Assembly: GCA_032717465.1 (NCBI GenBank)
Contig: CM064632.1
Location: 26,240,212-26,304,211 of the forward strand
DNA: 64,000 nucleotides
Origin: Coenobita brevimanus
Taxonomy: Eukaryota; Arthropoda; Malacostraca; Decapoda; Coenobitidae
Direction: 5' to 3'
The position numbers and the translations under genes were made by a program. Under the pieces are notes generated by a model that did no database searches, was not told the origin of the DNA, and saw only the letters and a program-made list of their open reading frames with translations. Positions 35,390-45,290 of this stretch are shown here, one piece after another (within the stretch, counting starts at the first letter, position 1; each line of letters starts with the position of its first letter).

Positions 35390-36080
35390 GGGGGGGGAGG
35401 AAGGGGAGGCAAGAAGCTAGTGGCACAGACTGATAGAGGCAGTGACCGTGAAATAAGCTTCCAATTGCGACGGGAACTCTGGCCTCAATTTTGCTGACGA
35501 CTGTAGCAAATGTGGCGACCCTTGGAGAACAGGCACGAAATTACCCTACCTTCTGACGCGCCCTCATTGACCTTATAGACTTCTTTTCCCGTCTTTGGCT
35601 TTATTATTTTCTTTAGCTCCGTATTTCCTGGGAGTTTTTTGCGACTTTCTTTTCCCAGTTTTCCCCGTTTGCTTCCTCCTATCTCACCGTTCCGCCGACT
35701 TCTTGTGTTTACTGCTTGTCTGTCTTGTTTATTCTCTTGATCCTTTTTTTTTTTTCCTCTGTATTTAGAAAGAGATGTTCTTTTCTGGTTTTTCTTTTAT
35801 TACTCATTTCTTTCCCTTCTCCTCCTCCTTCTCCTCCTAATGACCCTTCCTTCCGACATACTCCCATTGACCTTAGCCGATTTCTTTTAGTTCCTCTTTC
35901 CTCTCCTTCTTTTTCTTTTCTTTCTTTTTTCTTTTTCTTTTTCTTTTCTTTCGTTTTGTCTTTCTCTTTTTTTTTTCCTCCTCTAGTGTTTTTGTCGTCT
36001 TTGCCTTATTTATTTTTCTTGTTTTCTGAATGGTATTTTCTTCCTATCCCCTTCCCCTTCTCTCTCCCTCTCGTCATCCA
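35098..36080. repeat. Purine-rich then pyrimidine-rich tracts
   Basis: The plus strand is mostly A/G at 35098-35430, with (GT)n and (GA)n inside. It is mostly C/T at about 35700-36080. Between them (35440-35690) the sequence is ordinary and unassigned. Confidence 0.75.
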
Positions 36081-36297
36081 TCTCCCAGCGCCCATAATTA
36101 ATTCTGGCCATGTAAATGCCACCCCCTACGCTGCTCTCTGTTTGCGCATAAATTTCATACATCCGGAGCACCACAAGGGAAATAACCCGAGCCAGCCTTT
36201 CATGATTCCTCTCTGGGCTGCGGGTGGGAATACAAAACAATGCGGGGAAGGTGGTGATGCACGACTCGGCCCCGGGACAAAATTAAAGTTATATTGG
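36081..36297. other. Island of ordinary complexity; possible conserved non-coding element
   Basis: It has balanced composition, no microsatellite, and a homeodomain-type palindrome CATAATTAATTC. No coding frame with a domain is seen. It stands out only by contrast with its surroundings. Confidence 0.3.
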
Positions 36298-36471
36298 CTG
36301 GCGTGTTGGCTGGGTCGTGTGCTGGGTAGTGAAGGACGTTGTTGCAAAGGAGAGCTGTACTGCATGTGTAGTATGCAGGCTAGATTGTGTGCAGGATAGT
36401 GAAGGACGTTGCAGAAGGAGAGTTGTATTGTGTAGGTTTCAGGGTAGTTTGTGTGCAGGGCATTAGGGTAC
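36298..36471. repeat. ~65-bp tandem repeat, left of the LTR element
   Basis: GTGAAGGACGTTGTTGCAAA at 36329 and GTGAAGGACGTTGCAGAAGG at 36399 start successive units with GCAGGCTAG-type middles. The array continues on the other side of the retrotransposon at 45105-45290, so the element split it. Confidence 0.8.
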
Positions 36472-36934
36472 TGTTCTGGTGTCAACATCTTTTTCCATAT
36501 GAAGTTGTAGTATCACACATTTTACATAATAATTTTTAAAGCTGTTTAGTCATAATTAACTGTGTAATGAAGTGTGAATGATGAACAACCAAATATCATT
36601 TCGCTGTTAGCTGTGGTATAGGAAGAAGGTGGATGGCAGACCACAAGGGCCACCCTGTTTCAATTATAAAAAGAAGGTTAGGAGAAGTGAAAAGATATCT
36701 GAATAAGTGCGTAAGTGTAAAGTCCTGGGGAACCATTTATTATGTTGGTATATGTGAATGTACTTAATACCATTTTATAGAGGTGTATAATGTGCTAGTA
36801 GAGTTGTCATTTATCTCTACTTTTTGCCTAAGCCCAGAGTATATGTAATGCTCGGCACCTCACTTTTTAGCTGACCTCAGCACCGCGCCCTTGTCCGCTC
36901 GGTGACTGTACAGCGTCAGAACCCGCTTTACAGT

Positions 36935-36940
36935 TATAAA
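36935..36940 (+). promoter_or_regulatory. TATA box of the 5' LTR
   Basis: TATAAA within TTATAAAGGGAGG, some 60 bp before the poly(A) signal. It marks the probable U3/R boundary region. Confidence 0.65.
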
Positions 36941-36997
36941 GGGAGGTGGTGTCGCTCCTACATATCTCTCGGGTCGCAGTTATATTGTTCTGTACCC

Positions 36998-37003
36998 AAT
37001 AAA
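36998..37003 (+). promoter_or_regulatory. Poly(A) signal in the 5' LTR
   Basis: AATAAA in CCCAATAAAGAGAG. The equivalent in the 3' LTR is 44791-44796, where it would end the element's RNA. Confidence 0.65.
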
Positions 37004-37223
37004 GAGAGATTTAATCTGCTCATTTCTGTCACCTTACGCTACCACTTAATAACAGACCAGCTTCCACCTTCTCGTGGCAGAGGACCTTTGGTGGGAAGTG
37101 TCGGGCATTGACGGCGAGTAGCTGACGTGTACTACAGACAGTGTCGTCGATCCAACACGGTGGTCTAGTTATACTATACAGCAGAACACTTAATATGTAG
37201 TCAACTGCTACTCCATAACGGCT

Positions 37224-37341
37224 ACATTAAATTGGTGGCCAGCAGTGCGACGATACATTTTATTGGTGCTAGCAGTGGCACGATATTTAGTGCTAGCCGT
37301 GTACCGATACATTAAATTGGTGCTCAGTGCTGGGATACGAT
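37224..37341 (+). repeat. Four ~30-bp units across the LTR/internal boundary
   Basis: Units start at 37224, 37255, 37285 and 37309. They share ACATTAAATTGGTG or a variant, a (C)AGCAGTG-like middle and an end in ACGAT or CCGAT. The last unit contains the primer-binding site; the first three lie in U5. The 3' LTR keeps the first three (45017-45101). Confidence 0.75.
37318..37335 (+). promoter_or_regulatory. Putative tRNA primer-binding site
   Basis: TGGTGCTCAGTGCTGGGA starts six bases after the LTR. TGG would pair with the CCA end of a tRNA. I cannot name the tRNA with confidence. Confidence 0.6.
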
Positions 37342-37511
37342 GCGTGCTAAAGGGCTTTATGCTGTGAACCAGTAACCCTTGCAATCGCTCGTTCCTGAAG
37401 GTGAAACAGAAAATCTTACTCTACTATTGTAAGGGGACTAATTACTAGTGAGTTAAGTGGAGCAGATAAACTGGAGTGGTGAATATTAATTCCTCCCATT
37501 ATTCTGCCAGT

Positions 37512-37606
37512 GCGAGATTCCTATCTTAAGCACAAACTGGCAGTTATCTCGCCCTGTGGTGTGCGAGATATCTCCATCTTCAAACGCAAACTGGCAAGAA
37601 TCTCGC
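37512..37606 (+). promoter_or_regulatory. Paired hairpins in the retrotransposon leader
   Basis: GCGAGAT (37512-37518) pairs with ATCTCGC (37546-37552). The same pair recurs at 37563-37569 and 37600-37606. The two ~44-bp modules also share CAAACTGGCA in their loops, so they are a tandem duplication. A third, partial GCGAGAGGCGAGAT follows. Position in the leader suggests a packaging, dimerisation or translation signal. That role is inferred. Confidence 0.6.
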
Positions 37607-38020
37607 TCTCGTGTGCGAGAGGCGAGATAAGGAGAGTTCAAGCCAGTGCGGTGAGGAGTGGATCAACTAGCGAGCGACTTCTGGCAACTCCACAGGCGCG
37701 GACGGCCGAATCGAGCCGAAGCGGGAGCCGAGAGCGGCGGGCCTGGCCTGGTGCAGGCCGCAGGGCGAACCAGTCGCTTGCTAACTCCCAGCGGGCTGTC
37801 GTGTGGTTGGAGGAGTTTGGTGGAGTGTGGAACGTGGAATGTGGAACATCATCCTGGACTTTCATATCTAGGTAGCGTCCATGCATTAAACCACACACAC
37901 ACACACTTGAATCAACACACGTTAGTTAGTTGATGAGTGGAAATAAAGGTTTCTCAGAATTCCCTTGAAATAAATATACTTTCTGTATTTTATATATGTT
38001 CCATTCTCTGTCACTTACCA

Positions 38021-38108
38021 TAACTATCCTTTTTTATGTCAGTTTATCTTCCTGTAACTGGGAGTAACTATCCTTTTTTATGTCGGTTTATCTTCTTGTA
38101 ACTGGGAG
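38021..38108 (+). repeat. 44-bp tandem duplication in the leader
   Basis: TAACTATCCTTTTTTATGTC opens both units (38021-38064 and 38065-38108). They differ at two positions. Confidence 0.85.
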
Positions 38109-38188
38109 GGGAATATTACTGACAAGGTTAGATGGATACAGTGAAGTGGGGACGTAGAATTAAGGGAAATAGGGATCAGACATATTAA

Positions 38189-39005
38189 ATGAGTGAAGGA
38201 CATATTGAGGATCAAGGTGATGAGGATATTTCTGAAAGACTGGATGAGGATTTGAACGTTTTGCATTTGCGTTCTGGTCATACTTATTCAACAGTCCCAG
38301 AGCAATCAATTAGATCCAATATGGCCACTAGTCTTGCTAGAGGGTAATCCTAGTGAGGAGACTGTGAAAGCTGAGACTACAACAGTACCTTTGGTCACTC
38401 AGGATATGCAAAATCCAGTCATTAGTGATAGTACTACAACCACTCACATACCTGTGTATACTTCAGATATTTTTAGTACACCACAAGGTTCTGGACAGAA
38501 TTTATTTTCTGTTCTTTCTTCAAATGCATGGGGTATAAACACAGATGGTATTGGCATGCAAACCCAGAATCCTAATCAATGGGGCATGAATACTAATATT
38601 GGCATGCAAATCCAGGGCCCTTATCCAAATACCTGGGGCATGACTAACAATATGGGCGTGCAAGGTCAGACTAACCCTCCTCCTTTGTGGCAGATACCTG
38701 TACCTAATCTGGCTACTGATATAGTACAGCAGCATCCTAACTGTACTGAAAGTCAGGCTTTGGCGAAGGCAGGCATATGCTATGCAGAAGCTAGCAAAGC
38801 CTTGCAAACTTCAGGCTGGAGAAACACAGCTACTAGCTCTCCACAGCAAAGGACCAAGGCTGTTAAGCCAGAGGTGAAAAGATGGTATGTCATACATGGG
38901 CATTGTCCTCATGAAACGGACTGTTGCCCCTTTGTCATTGAAAAGAGGAAGAAACTAGGGAACCCAGCTAGTTCGGGGGAAGCTCAGGGCCGCGCGCAAA
39001 AGTAA
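38189..39005 (+). pseudogene. gag: gag-like gene, frame-broken
   Basis: An ATG at 38189 opens 52 codons that stop at 38345-38347. Coding continues in another frame, open from about 38256 to TAA at 39003-39005 (223 codons counted from 38334). The second part has three WG-centred repeats (Trp at about residues 66, 83 and 101) rich in N, Q, M and G. Near residues 184-198 it has WYVIHGHCPHETDC, which resembles the H-G-x-C-x-H-x4-C zinc-binding motif of some Gypsy Gag proteins with the first Cys missing. I see no capsid domain, so the protein is short for a Gag. The frame change may be decay or a programmed event. Confidence 0.6.
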
Positions 39006-40618
39006 TTAAAATAGTACAATCCACCGATGCGTGTGTGGCAGCTATTACTAAGGTGGACTTATTATCTATTCCTTGGATCATAGGGAAAGGCCAAGTGTCC
39101 CTGATCGTAGATACAGGGGCATGTACAAACATTATTTCTAGTAAAGCGCTGGAAAGACTTAAAGGTGAATTGCCTTTAACAAACTGGACATTATCACCAC
39201 CTGATGTAATGTTGACAGGTGTGACAGGGAGTAGAATGAAGATTGTAAGCCAGGTGCCGTTGACATTGAGGGCAGATAAACGATCTCCTGTGTTACGTGC
39301 TACGTTTTATGTGGTTGAGGATTTTCCTCTGCCAGCTGATGGGCTGTTAGGCTTTGAGACCATGGAGGAGTATGATATAGTAATACACCCTCAAAGACAT
39401 TCCATTTCCTTTAACGGGAAAGAGTTTGTAGGCCTTAATCCCTCAGCAACACGAACTGGAACTGGCATCCAATCAGGAGCCGTCCAACCAGTTGTGACCC
39501 CGACAAGTGAAGCATCAAGGGAGTCCCCGGATGCACACGAAGCGGAGGGTATGGACTGGAAGAAAGTCAGGGCTATAGTGAGTGGTAATCACCACTTACC
39601 CAGTCAAACTGTCTGTAAAATTCCTGTCCGAGTACCTGACGTGTCGGTGGGAACTGATGTAGCATGCTTAACTGAGACTGTGAAACATAAGGCATTGTCG
39701 CTGGAATCGACTCTGACTAGCGTTGGCCAAGACCAGAAGACGCCCCTCTTCATCGCAAATATGAGTGGTGGCGCAGTTAAGCTCAGAGATGGTTGTTATA
39801 TAGGCGACTTGATGTGCTATGGTGCCCCCATAAAGGAAGTCGACGACGTGCCGGTGATCTCTCCTGTAGTTACATCTCAAGCAACGACTCAGTCGGAACC
39901 CGTACGTCTGGCTAAGGAAAAACAGCTGGAGCAATATGTGAAGGTCACGGATAATGTAGACCATAAAACACGACTCCTAGCCCTCCTTAGAAAATTTTCC
40001 GACGTAGTAGCACTTCCAGGAGAAGCGCTGGGTAGGACGGATAGGGTGAAGCATCATATTGGTTTGTGCCCTGGTACAAATCCAATTTATGTGCCTGCAT
40101 ACTGTCTACCACACAGCCAAAGGGAAGCAGTGGATGAGGAAGTTGAAAGGATGCTGCGTGATGACGTTATCCAGCCTTCCTCCTCGCCTTGGAATGCACC
40201 ACTCTTTCTAGTGCCTAAGAAAGACGGTGGTGTGAGACCTGTTGTGGATTTTCAGCAAGTGAACAAGGTAACAGTACCGGATCGTTACCCGATTCCGCAT
40301 TTGCGAGACTTACTTCAATCATTAGGTAAGGGAAATACTGTGTTTACTTGTCTGGATCTAGCGTCAGGGTATTGGCAGGTGGAGCTGACTGAAGAGTCGC
40401 GTCCCATTACTGCTTTTAGCACTCACCGTGGGCACTTTGAATTTCTCCGGATGCCTTTTGGACTGAGTAATGCTCCTTTAACATTTCAGCGGATGATAAA
40501 CCAATTGTTTGGCGAGATGTTAGGGCAAGACGTCTTAGCGTATCTAGATGACCTATTTTCCTACACCACAGAACGAGGATCAGATAAGATCGTTCCTAGG
40601 CCTCACTGGCTTTTATAG
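38972..40618 (+). pseudogene. pol: pol, part 1: protease and reverse transcriptase, truncated at YLDD
   Basis: The frame is open from 38972, overlaps the end of gag by 34 bp, and is -1 relative to it. This is a usual arrangement for frameshift expression. The five-G run at 38975-38979 and GCAAAAG at 38996-39002 are only weak slip-site candidates. Counting from GTG at 39035, the aspartic protease motif DTG is at residues 26-28 with ADGLLG later. The RT runs from about residue 310: SSPWNAPLFLVPKKDG, LDLASGYWQVEL, MPFGLSNAP and YLDD at 503-506. Directly after YLDD the sequence jumps to the connection domain in another frame. About 70 residues expected in between are absent. The frame then stops at 40618. 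Confidence 0.9.
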
Positions 40619-40994
40619 GAGTTTTGTCCACAGGTATGCCATCATAGCATCACTTTTAACAACGCTACTTAAGAAGGACGCTGCATGGAAATGGAGACCC
40701 TCGGAAGAGAAAAGCTTCAACGAGCTCAAACAAGCCATGTCAGAAACACCCGTATTAGCATTTCCTGATTATACTCACCCTTTCTGTCTGTGCACGGACG
40801 CCTCAGGTCTGGGTCTGGGAGCGGTGTTACAGCAGATGGATGAGCAAGGAAAGACACATACCATAGCATATGCTAGTAGGGCATTAAGACCCCCAGAGAA
40901 GAACTATTCGACGACACATTTGGAGACATTAGCAGTCGTGTGGGCGTTAGGACATTTCCGGGATATTATTTTTGGCTACCGGATAATTGTTTAA
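40548..40994 (+). pseudogene. pol: pol, part 2: RT connection and RNase H
   Basis: This frame overlaps the end of part 1. It starts inside the connection (FPTPQNEDQIRSFLGL, GFYRSF), directly after the deletion. RNase H follows, with the first catalytic Asp in CTDASG (residue 84) and the Glu in ETLAVVWAL (residue 126). The frame stops at 40992-40994. The next RNase H Asp (TDHAP) lies in a different frame, so at least one base has been lost or gained around 40980-40995. The protein cannot be made as one piece. Confidence 0.9.
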
Positions 40995-42538
40995 CTGATC
41001 ATGCACCCATACGTGACTTGTTTAAAGGAAAAAACTTGCACGGTAAGGTTGCGCGTTGGTTTGGCAAGGTAATGGAGTTTGATCCAGAGGTCAGATATTT
41101 ATCAGGCCGTCAAAATGTTGTGGCCGACGCGTTGAGTAGAAACATTGCTGCTACCATAGCCGAGGATGTTGCTCTTGCTGAGTATTCCTCAGACACGGTA
41201 AAAGCGGAACAACGTAATGATGCGATGTGGTCTCAAGTCATCTATGCCTTGGAGTCTGGCGACGAGACTTGTCTACCTGAACTCCCAGTACCAATGGATC
41301 ACTTCCATCTTCAACAGGGTCTTTTGTACAAGCAACCCCCAGGGAAGGACACTGCATATCAGTTGGTTGTTCCTGCTGCCTTACAGCAAGCCGTGCTACA
41401 GTTAGTTCATGACGTACCTCAAGCGGGTCATCCCGGTCGCGATAGATGCATACGTGAGGCGAGAAAGAAATACTATTGGCCGACCATGAGGAAGGACATA
41501 GAAGCCCACGTCAGTCAATGCGTCAAATGCGTGGAAATACGAGGAACGACGGGACCTCCGACTCCCATCTTAGAGTATCCTCTACCGGAAAAACCCTGGG
41601 ATACAGTCTCCATTGATCTCTTAGCGTTGCCGAGAAGTCGTCAAGGTTCAAGTTATGTACTGGTGGCAGTGGACCATTTCTCACGATTCACTGTTTTAGC
41701 ACCTTTACAGACGAAAACTTCAGAGGAGGTGGCGCACGCTTTTGTGACTTCAGTGATTTGTCCATACTCTACACCTAAGGTATTGCTCAGCATAATGGCA
41801 GTGAATTTCGTAACCAGGTTTTACAAGAAATCTGTCGTATGTATGGAGTAAGGCAAGTTTTTGTAACGCCTTACAGTCCTAAGAGCAATGGCCTGGTGGA
41901 GAGAACAAACAGGAAGATACTGGAAGTCTTGAGACCAGTAATAACCTCAAATCAGGAGGATAACTGGGAAGACTGGTTACCACGTAGCGGCGACCATCAA
42001 CTCCTCAGAAAATTCATTAACTGGGAAGTCTCCTCATTATATCCTTTATGGAGAAGAGAAAGTGTTACCCTACGATTTGTTGGCTGGACCTCCTACTCCA
42101 GTAGACAACGAAGAAGACTACGCAAAGGTACAGTTGTTGAAATTCCAATTTATACACAGTGAAGTACGGAAAAGATTAAAAGCCTTAAGAGCGGAGATGA
42201 TGGCGACACAACACAAAGGTAGTCAAGAAAAGACGTTACAGGCAGGCCAGAAGGTCATAATCCACAACCCTGAGAGAATTTCCAAGCTCAGACCTAAGTT
42301 CTGCGGACCATATACCGTTGTGGAACGAGTACGTGGAAATACTTATAGAATAAAGGATGAAGCTAATGGAACTCAGGAGGCAGTATATGCTGATAGGATC
42401 AAACTAGTAAGTCAAGAGCTAGGCCTATCGTCTGATGTGTTGTGCCCTCTGTCTTCGTCGCAGTCTATGTCATCATCCGTACCTGTCCCTAACCAAGAGT
42501 ATCGCAGCAAGCTACGATCCCACAACAAGAGTGATTAA
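40995..42538 (+). pseudogene. pol: pol, part 3: end of RNase H and integrase
   Basis: Three successive frames carry the domain. The first (to 41851) holds TDHAP of RNase H, the integrase HHCC zinc finger (His near residues 157 and 164, C194 and C197 counted from 40940) and the first catalytic Asp in VSIDLLALP. A frame break at about 41791-41793 falls exactly where the second catalytic Asp is expected: flanking residues are present, but the codon is not. The second frame carries the catalytic Glu (SNGLVERTNRK). Another break near 41983 leads to the last frame (42062-42538), which ends with the GPY/F module (CGPYTVVERVRGNTYR). Integrase is therefore inactive in this copy. Confidence 0.9.
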
Positions 42539-42564
42539 GGGAGTATCTACTCTTGCAGAAAAAA

Positions 42565-44182
42565 ATGTGGCTGTGGCTCAAACTCCTCGTGCGTTGCTTG
42601 GGGTGGACCTATGGAACGACATCGGACATGGACACGACTGCGTTAATGCCAGGAGCACTGAAGAGCCCACTTGGAGAAGTCGTGGTAGTGGAAGATGCAG
42701 TATGTGTCTACTATCCAATGGAAGGCTATCTCCAAACGCCAGATATTGTCAAGAAGATCTCCAAGGGCTTGTCGAATCTCAGACAGCAACTATTGGAAGT
42801 GGGAAAGATGTTTAATCGAAACCCACGATTGACAAACTCTGACACTGAAGCTTTGTTGAGCTTCAGACTAGGCATATAGACAGGCTCACCCACAGGCTCA
42901 CTAACTTGCATGTAGCTTTACCTAACGTACACTCTGATCTTTCCAAGCATGCCCATGCACGTACTAAGAGAGGACGTGGATAACGCTTTGGTATGGCATT
43001 AGATAAGGATGTAGTGCAATTAGGTAGACAGATGCATGACTTGACACTGGCCGCTAAAGCCAATAATAGATTAATCATGCATGTGTATAAACAGTTAGAT
43101 GAGTTCACTAACAAAGCTAACGAGATAAATAGGATTACAACCATCTAGTAGAGCTTGTGAACAACATCCAAATTAATCTACTAACCCTTGCTAACTTGGT
43201 GTTATTCGCTGAGTACTTACATGCTCTCGACGAGTCAATCACTGCTTTGGAGAAGCATGCAGCCAATATGGTGGACGGCTTAATCGATGCAAGTTTGAAC
43301 AGGGTTAATGCTTTATTGCTGCCTACTAATATACTAACCAATGCACTTAATATAGCTATGTGGAAGCATGGACTTATGCCACTCTTTATACCAGGCATGG
43401 CGGTTCATTACCTTCCCTTTTGCTACTGCTAATAATACACTTGTTGTTATTGAAGAGGGTCCAGAGGTGCTAGTTGTCTCAGATGACAAGAAATATGTAG
43501 CAGAAACGACTGTGGATGAATTTGAGAAGTGTAAGGCCTCATTTCTTGATCTCCATGTATGTCCTGCTTTCCATTTTGTCTTCGTACCATTAAAGGTAGA
43601 GGAGTGTAAGAGGGCCTTGTCGGACACAAATGCTTCCTCTGCTCTGCAACGTTGCACCTTCCAACCCATTCAATTGAAGTCAGTTTTCCATGCTCATATT
43701 CATGCGAAACAGTACTTTTACTTTCCTGAGACAGAGGATGTAACTGTAATTTGTGCCTCACAGAATCAATTCCTTACAGTAAAGGGGTACTATGTTGCAC
43801 CTGATTTTTGTGAGTTACACAGTAAAGAGATAGCAGTTCTGCCTAGTAAGCATCAGCTAGCTTTGACAGTGAACTTCTCATCCCAGTTACGACCCTTTTT
43901 ACCTTCATTCAATGTTACTTCTTGAATGTGAACAGGCTGTCTCATGTATTAAAGGAGCTTACCTTCCTCTCCCACCTGAACAGGACTGATTTAGAGCCTT
44001 ATGTACTGTCCTATCTTCCTTCATACCTTTCTCCTTCCTATTTTGGTCCTGGCGTTGGTCTTCTACTTATTGTGGTCTTGTCCTGTGTTTGTGGTTTAGG
44101 CTACTATTTAAGGCGCCAATTAAGGAACCCACTGAGACCACGTGTCCGTACTCGCGGATTGCAAGTGGATGTTCCTGAATAG
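42565..44182 (+). pseudogene. env-like gene, broken
   Basis: It starts 26 bp after the integrase stop. The first frame (ATG 42565 to 42879) opens with a hydrophobic signal-peptide-like segment. Further on, in another frame, lies a furin-type site R-T-K-R (42960-42971), with a stop ten bases later at 42981-42983. A heptad-like helical stretch follows (about 42990-43150), then a further frame with Cys-rich ectodomain sequence (43368-43925). The last frame (43922-44182) has a transmembrane segment at about residues 45-63 and a short basic tail. Signal, cleavage site, coiled coil, Cys-rich region and membrane anchor are the layout of fusion-type envelope proteins of Gypsy/errantivirus elements. 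Several stops and frame changes make it inactive. Family assignment is by layout only. Confidence 0.7.
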
Positions 44183-44264
44183 TTAGCTACCCTACACTCT
44201 GGTTAGGCTACACGGTAGTTAGGACAACAATGTCGACGAGGACGTCTATGGTGTGGCCGAGCGA

Positions 44265-45104
44265 TGTTCTGGTGTCAACATCTTTTTCCATATGAAGTTG
44301 TAGTATCACACATTTTACATAATAATTTTTAAAGCTGTTTAGTCATAATTAACTGTGTAATGAAGTGTGAATGATGAACAACCAAATATCATTTCGCTGT
44401 TAGCTGTGGTATAGGAAGAAGGTGGATGGCAGACCACAAGGGCCACCCTGTTTCAGTTATAAAAAGAAGGTTAGGAGAAGTGAAAAGATATCTGAATAAG
44501 TGCGTAAGTGTAAAGTCCTGGGGAACCATTTATTATGTTGGTATATGTGAATGTACTTAATACCATTTTATAGAGGTGTATAATGTGCTAGTAGAGTTGT
44601 CATTTATCTCTACTTTTTGCCTAAGCCCAGAGTATATGTAATGCTCGGCACCTCACTTTTTAGCTGACCTCAGCACCGCGCCCTTGTCCGCTCGGTGACT
44701 GTACAGCGTCAGAACCCGCTTTACAGTTATAAAGGGAGGTGGTGTCGCTCCTACATATCTCTCGGGTTGCAGTTATATTGTTCTGTACCCAATAAAGAGA
44801 GATTTAATCTGCTCATTTCTGTCACCTTACGCTACCACTTAATAACAGACCAGCTTCCACCTTCTCGTGGCAGAGGACCTTTGGTGGGAAGTGTCGGGCA
44901 TTGACGGCGAGTAGCTGACGTGTACTACAGACAGTGTCGTCGATCCAACACGGTGGTCTAGTTATACTATACAGCAGAACACTTAATATGTAGTCAACTG
45001 CTACTCCATAACGGCTACATTAAATTGGTGGCCAGCAGTGCGACGATACATTTTATTGGTGCTAGCGGTGGCACGATATTTAGTGCTAGCCGTGTACCGA
45101 TACA
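44265..45104 (+). repeat. 3' LTR
   Basis: 840 bp, same length as the 5' LTR, with three transitions between them. TATA at 44728-44733 and AATAAA at 44791-44796. The internal sequence just before it (44221-44264) is not clearly purine-rich, so the expected polypurine tract is weak or diverged. Confidence 0.97.
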
Positions 45105-45290
45105 GTACGTTGTTGCAGAAGGAGAGCTTTATTGTTCAGGTTGCAGGCTAGTTTGTATGCAGGGTATTGAAGGACGTTGTTCCAAAAGGGGAATTGTATT
45201 GCGTAGGATGCAGGCTACGTGTGTTCATGATAAAGGACATCGTTGCAGAAGGAGGGATGTATTGAAGTGTTATGCGGAGTTGTATGTTAA
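45105..45290. repeat. ~65-bp tandem repeat, right of the LTR element
   Basis: GTTGTTGCAGAAGGAGAGCT opens the remainder of a unit cut by the insertion. Further units start at about 45168 (TGAAGGACGTTGTTCC) and 45231 (TAAAGGACATCGTTGC). Confidence 0.8.

Larger units (their letters stand above)
36472..37311 (+). repeat. 5' LTR
   Basis: 840 bp, TG...CA ends. It differs from the 3' LTR at three positions: 36663/44456 (A/G), 36975/44768 (C/T) and 37274/45067 (A/G). All are transitions and there are no indels. It contains a TATA box and a poly(A) signal in the expected order. LTRs are identical at insertion, so about 0.36% divergence means a recent event. Confidence 0.97.
36468..45108 (+). mobile_element. 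Full-length Ty3/Gypsy-class LTR retrotransposon with env-like gene
   Basis: Two 840-bp LTRs (36472-37311 and 44265-45104) begin TGTTCTGG and end GATACA. They are flanked by GTAC at 36468-36471 and 45105-45108, a 4-bp target duplication. The internal region of 6,953 bp runs leader, small gag, pol (protease, RT, RNase H, integrase with a GPY/F end) and an env-like third gene. Integrase after RNase H is the Ty3/Gypsy order. An env-like gene makes it resemble errantiviruses. gag, pol and env are all interrupted by frame breaks, stops or a deletion, so this copy is inactive. No convincing purine tract lies directly before the 3' LTR. Confidence 0.95.

Noticed and set aside
37510..37933. Open frames of about 90-120 codons in the retrotransposon leader
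   Set aside because: They cover the hairpin modules and a GC-rich stretch with no Gag-like sequence. Their position fits an untranslated leader.
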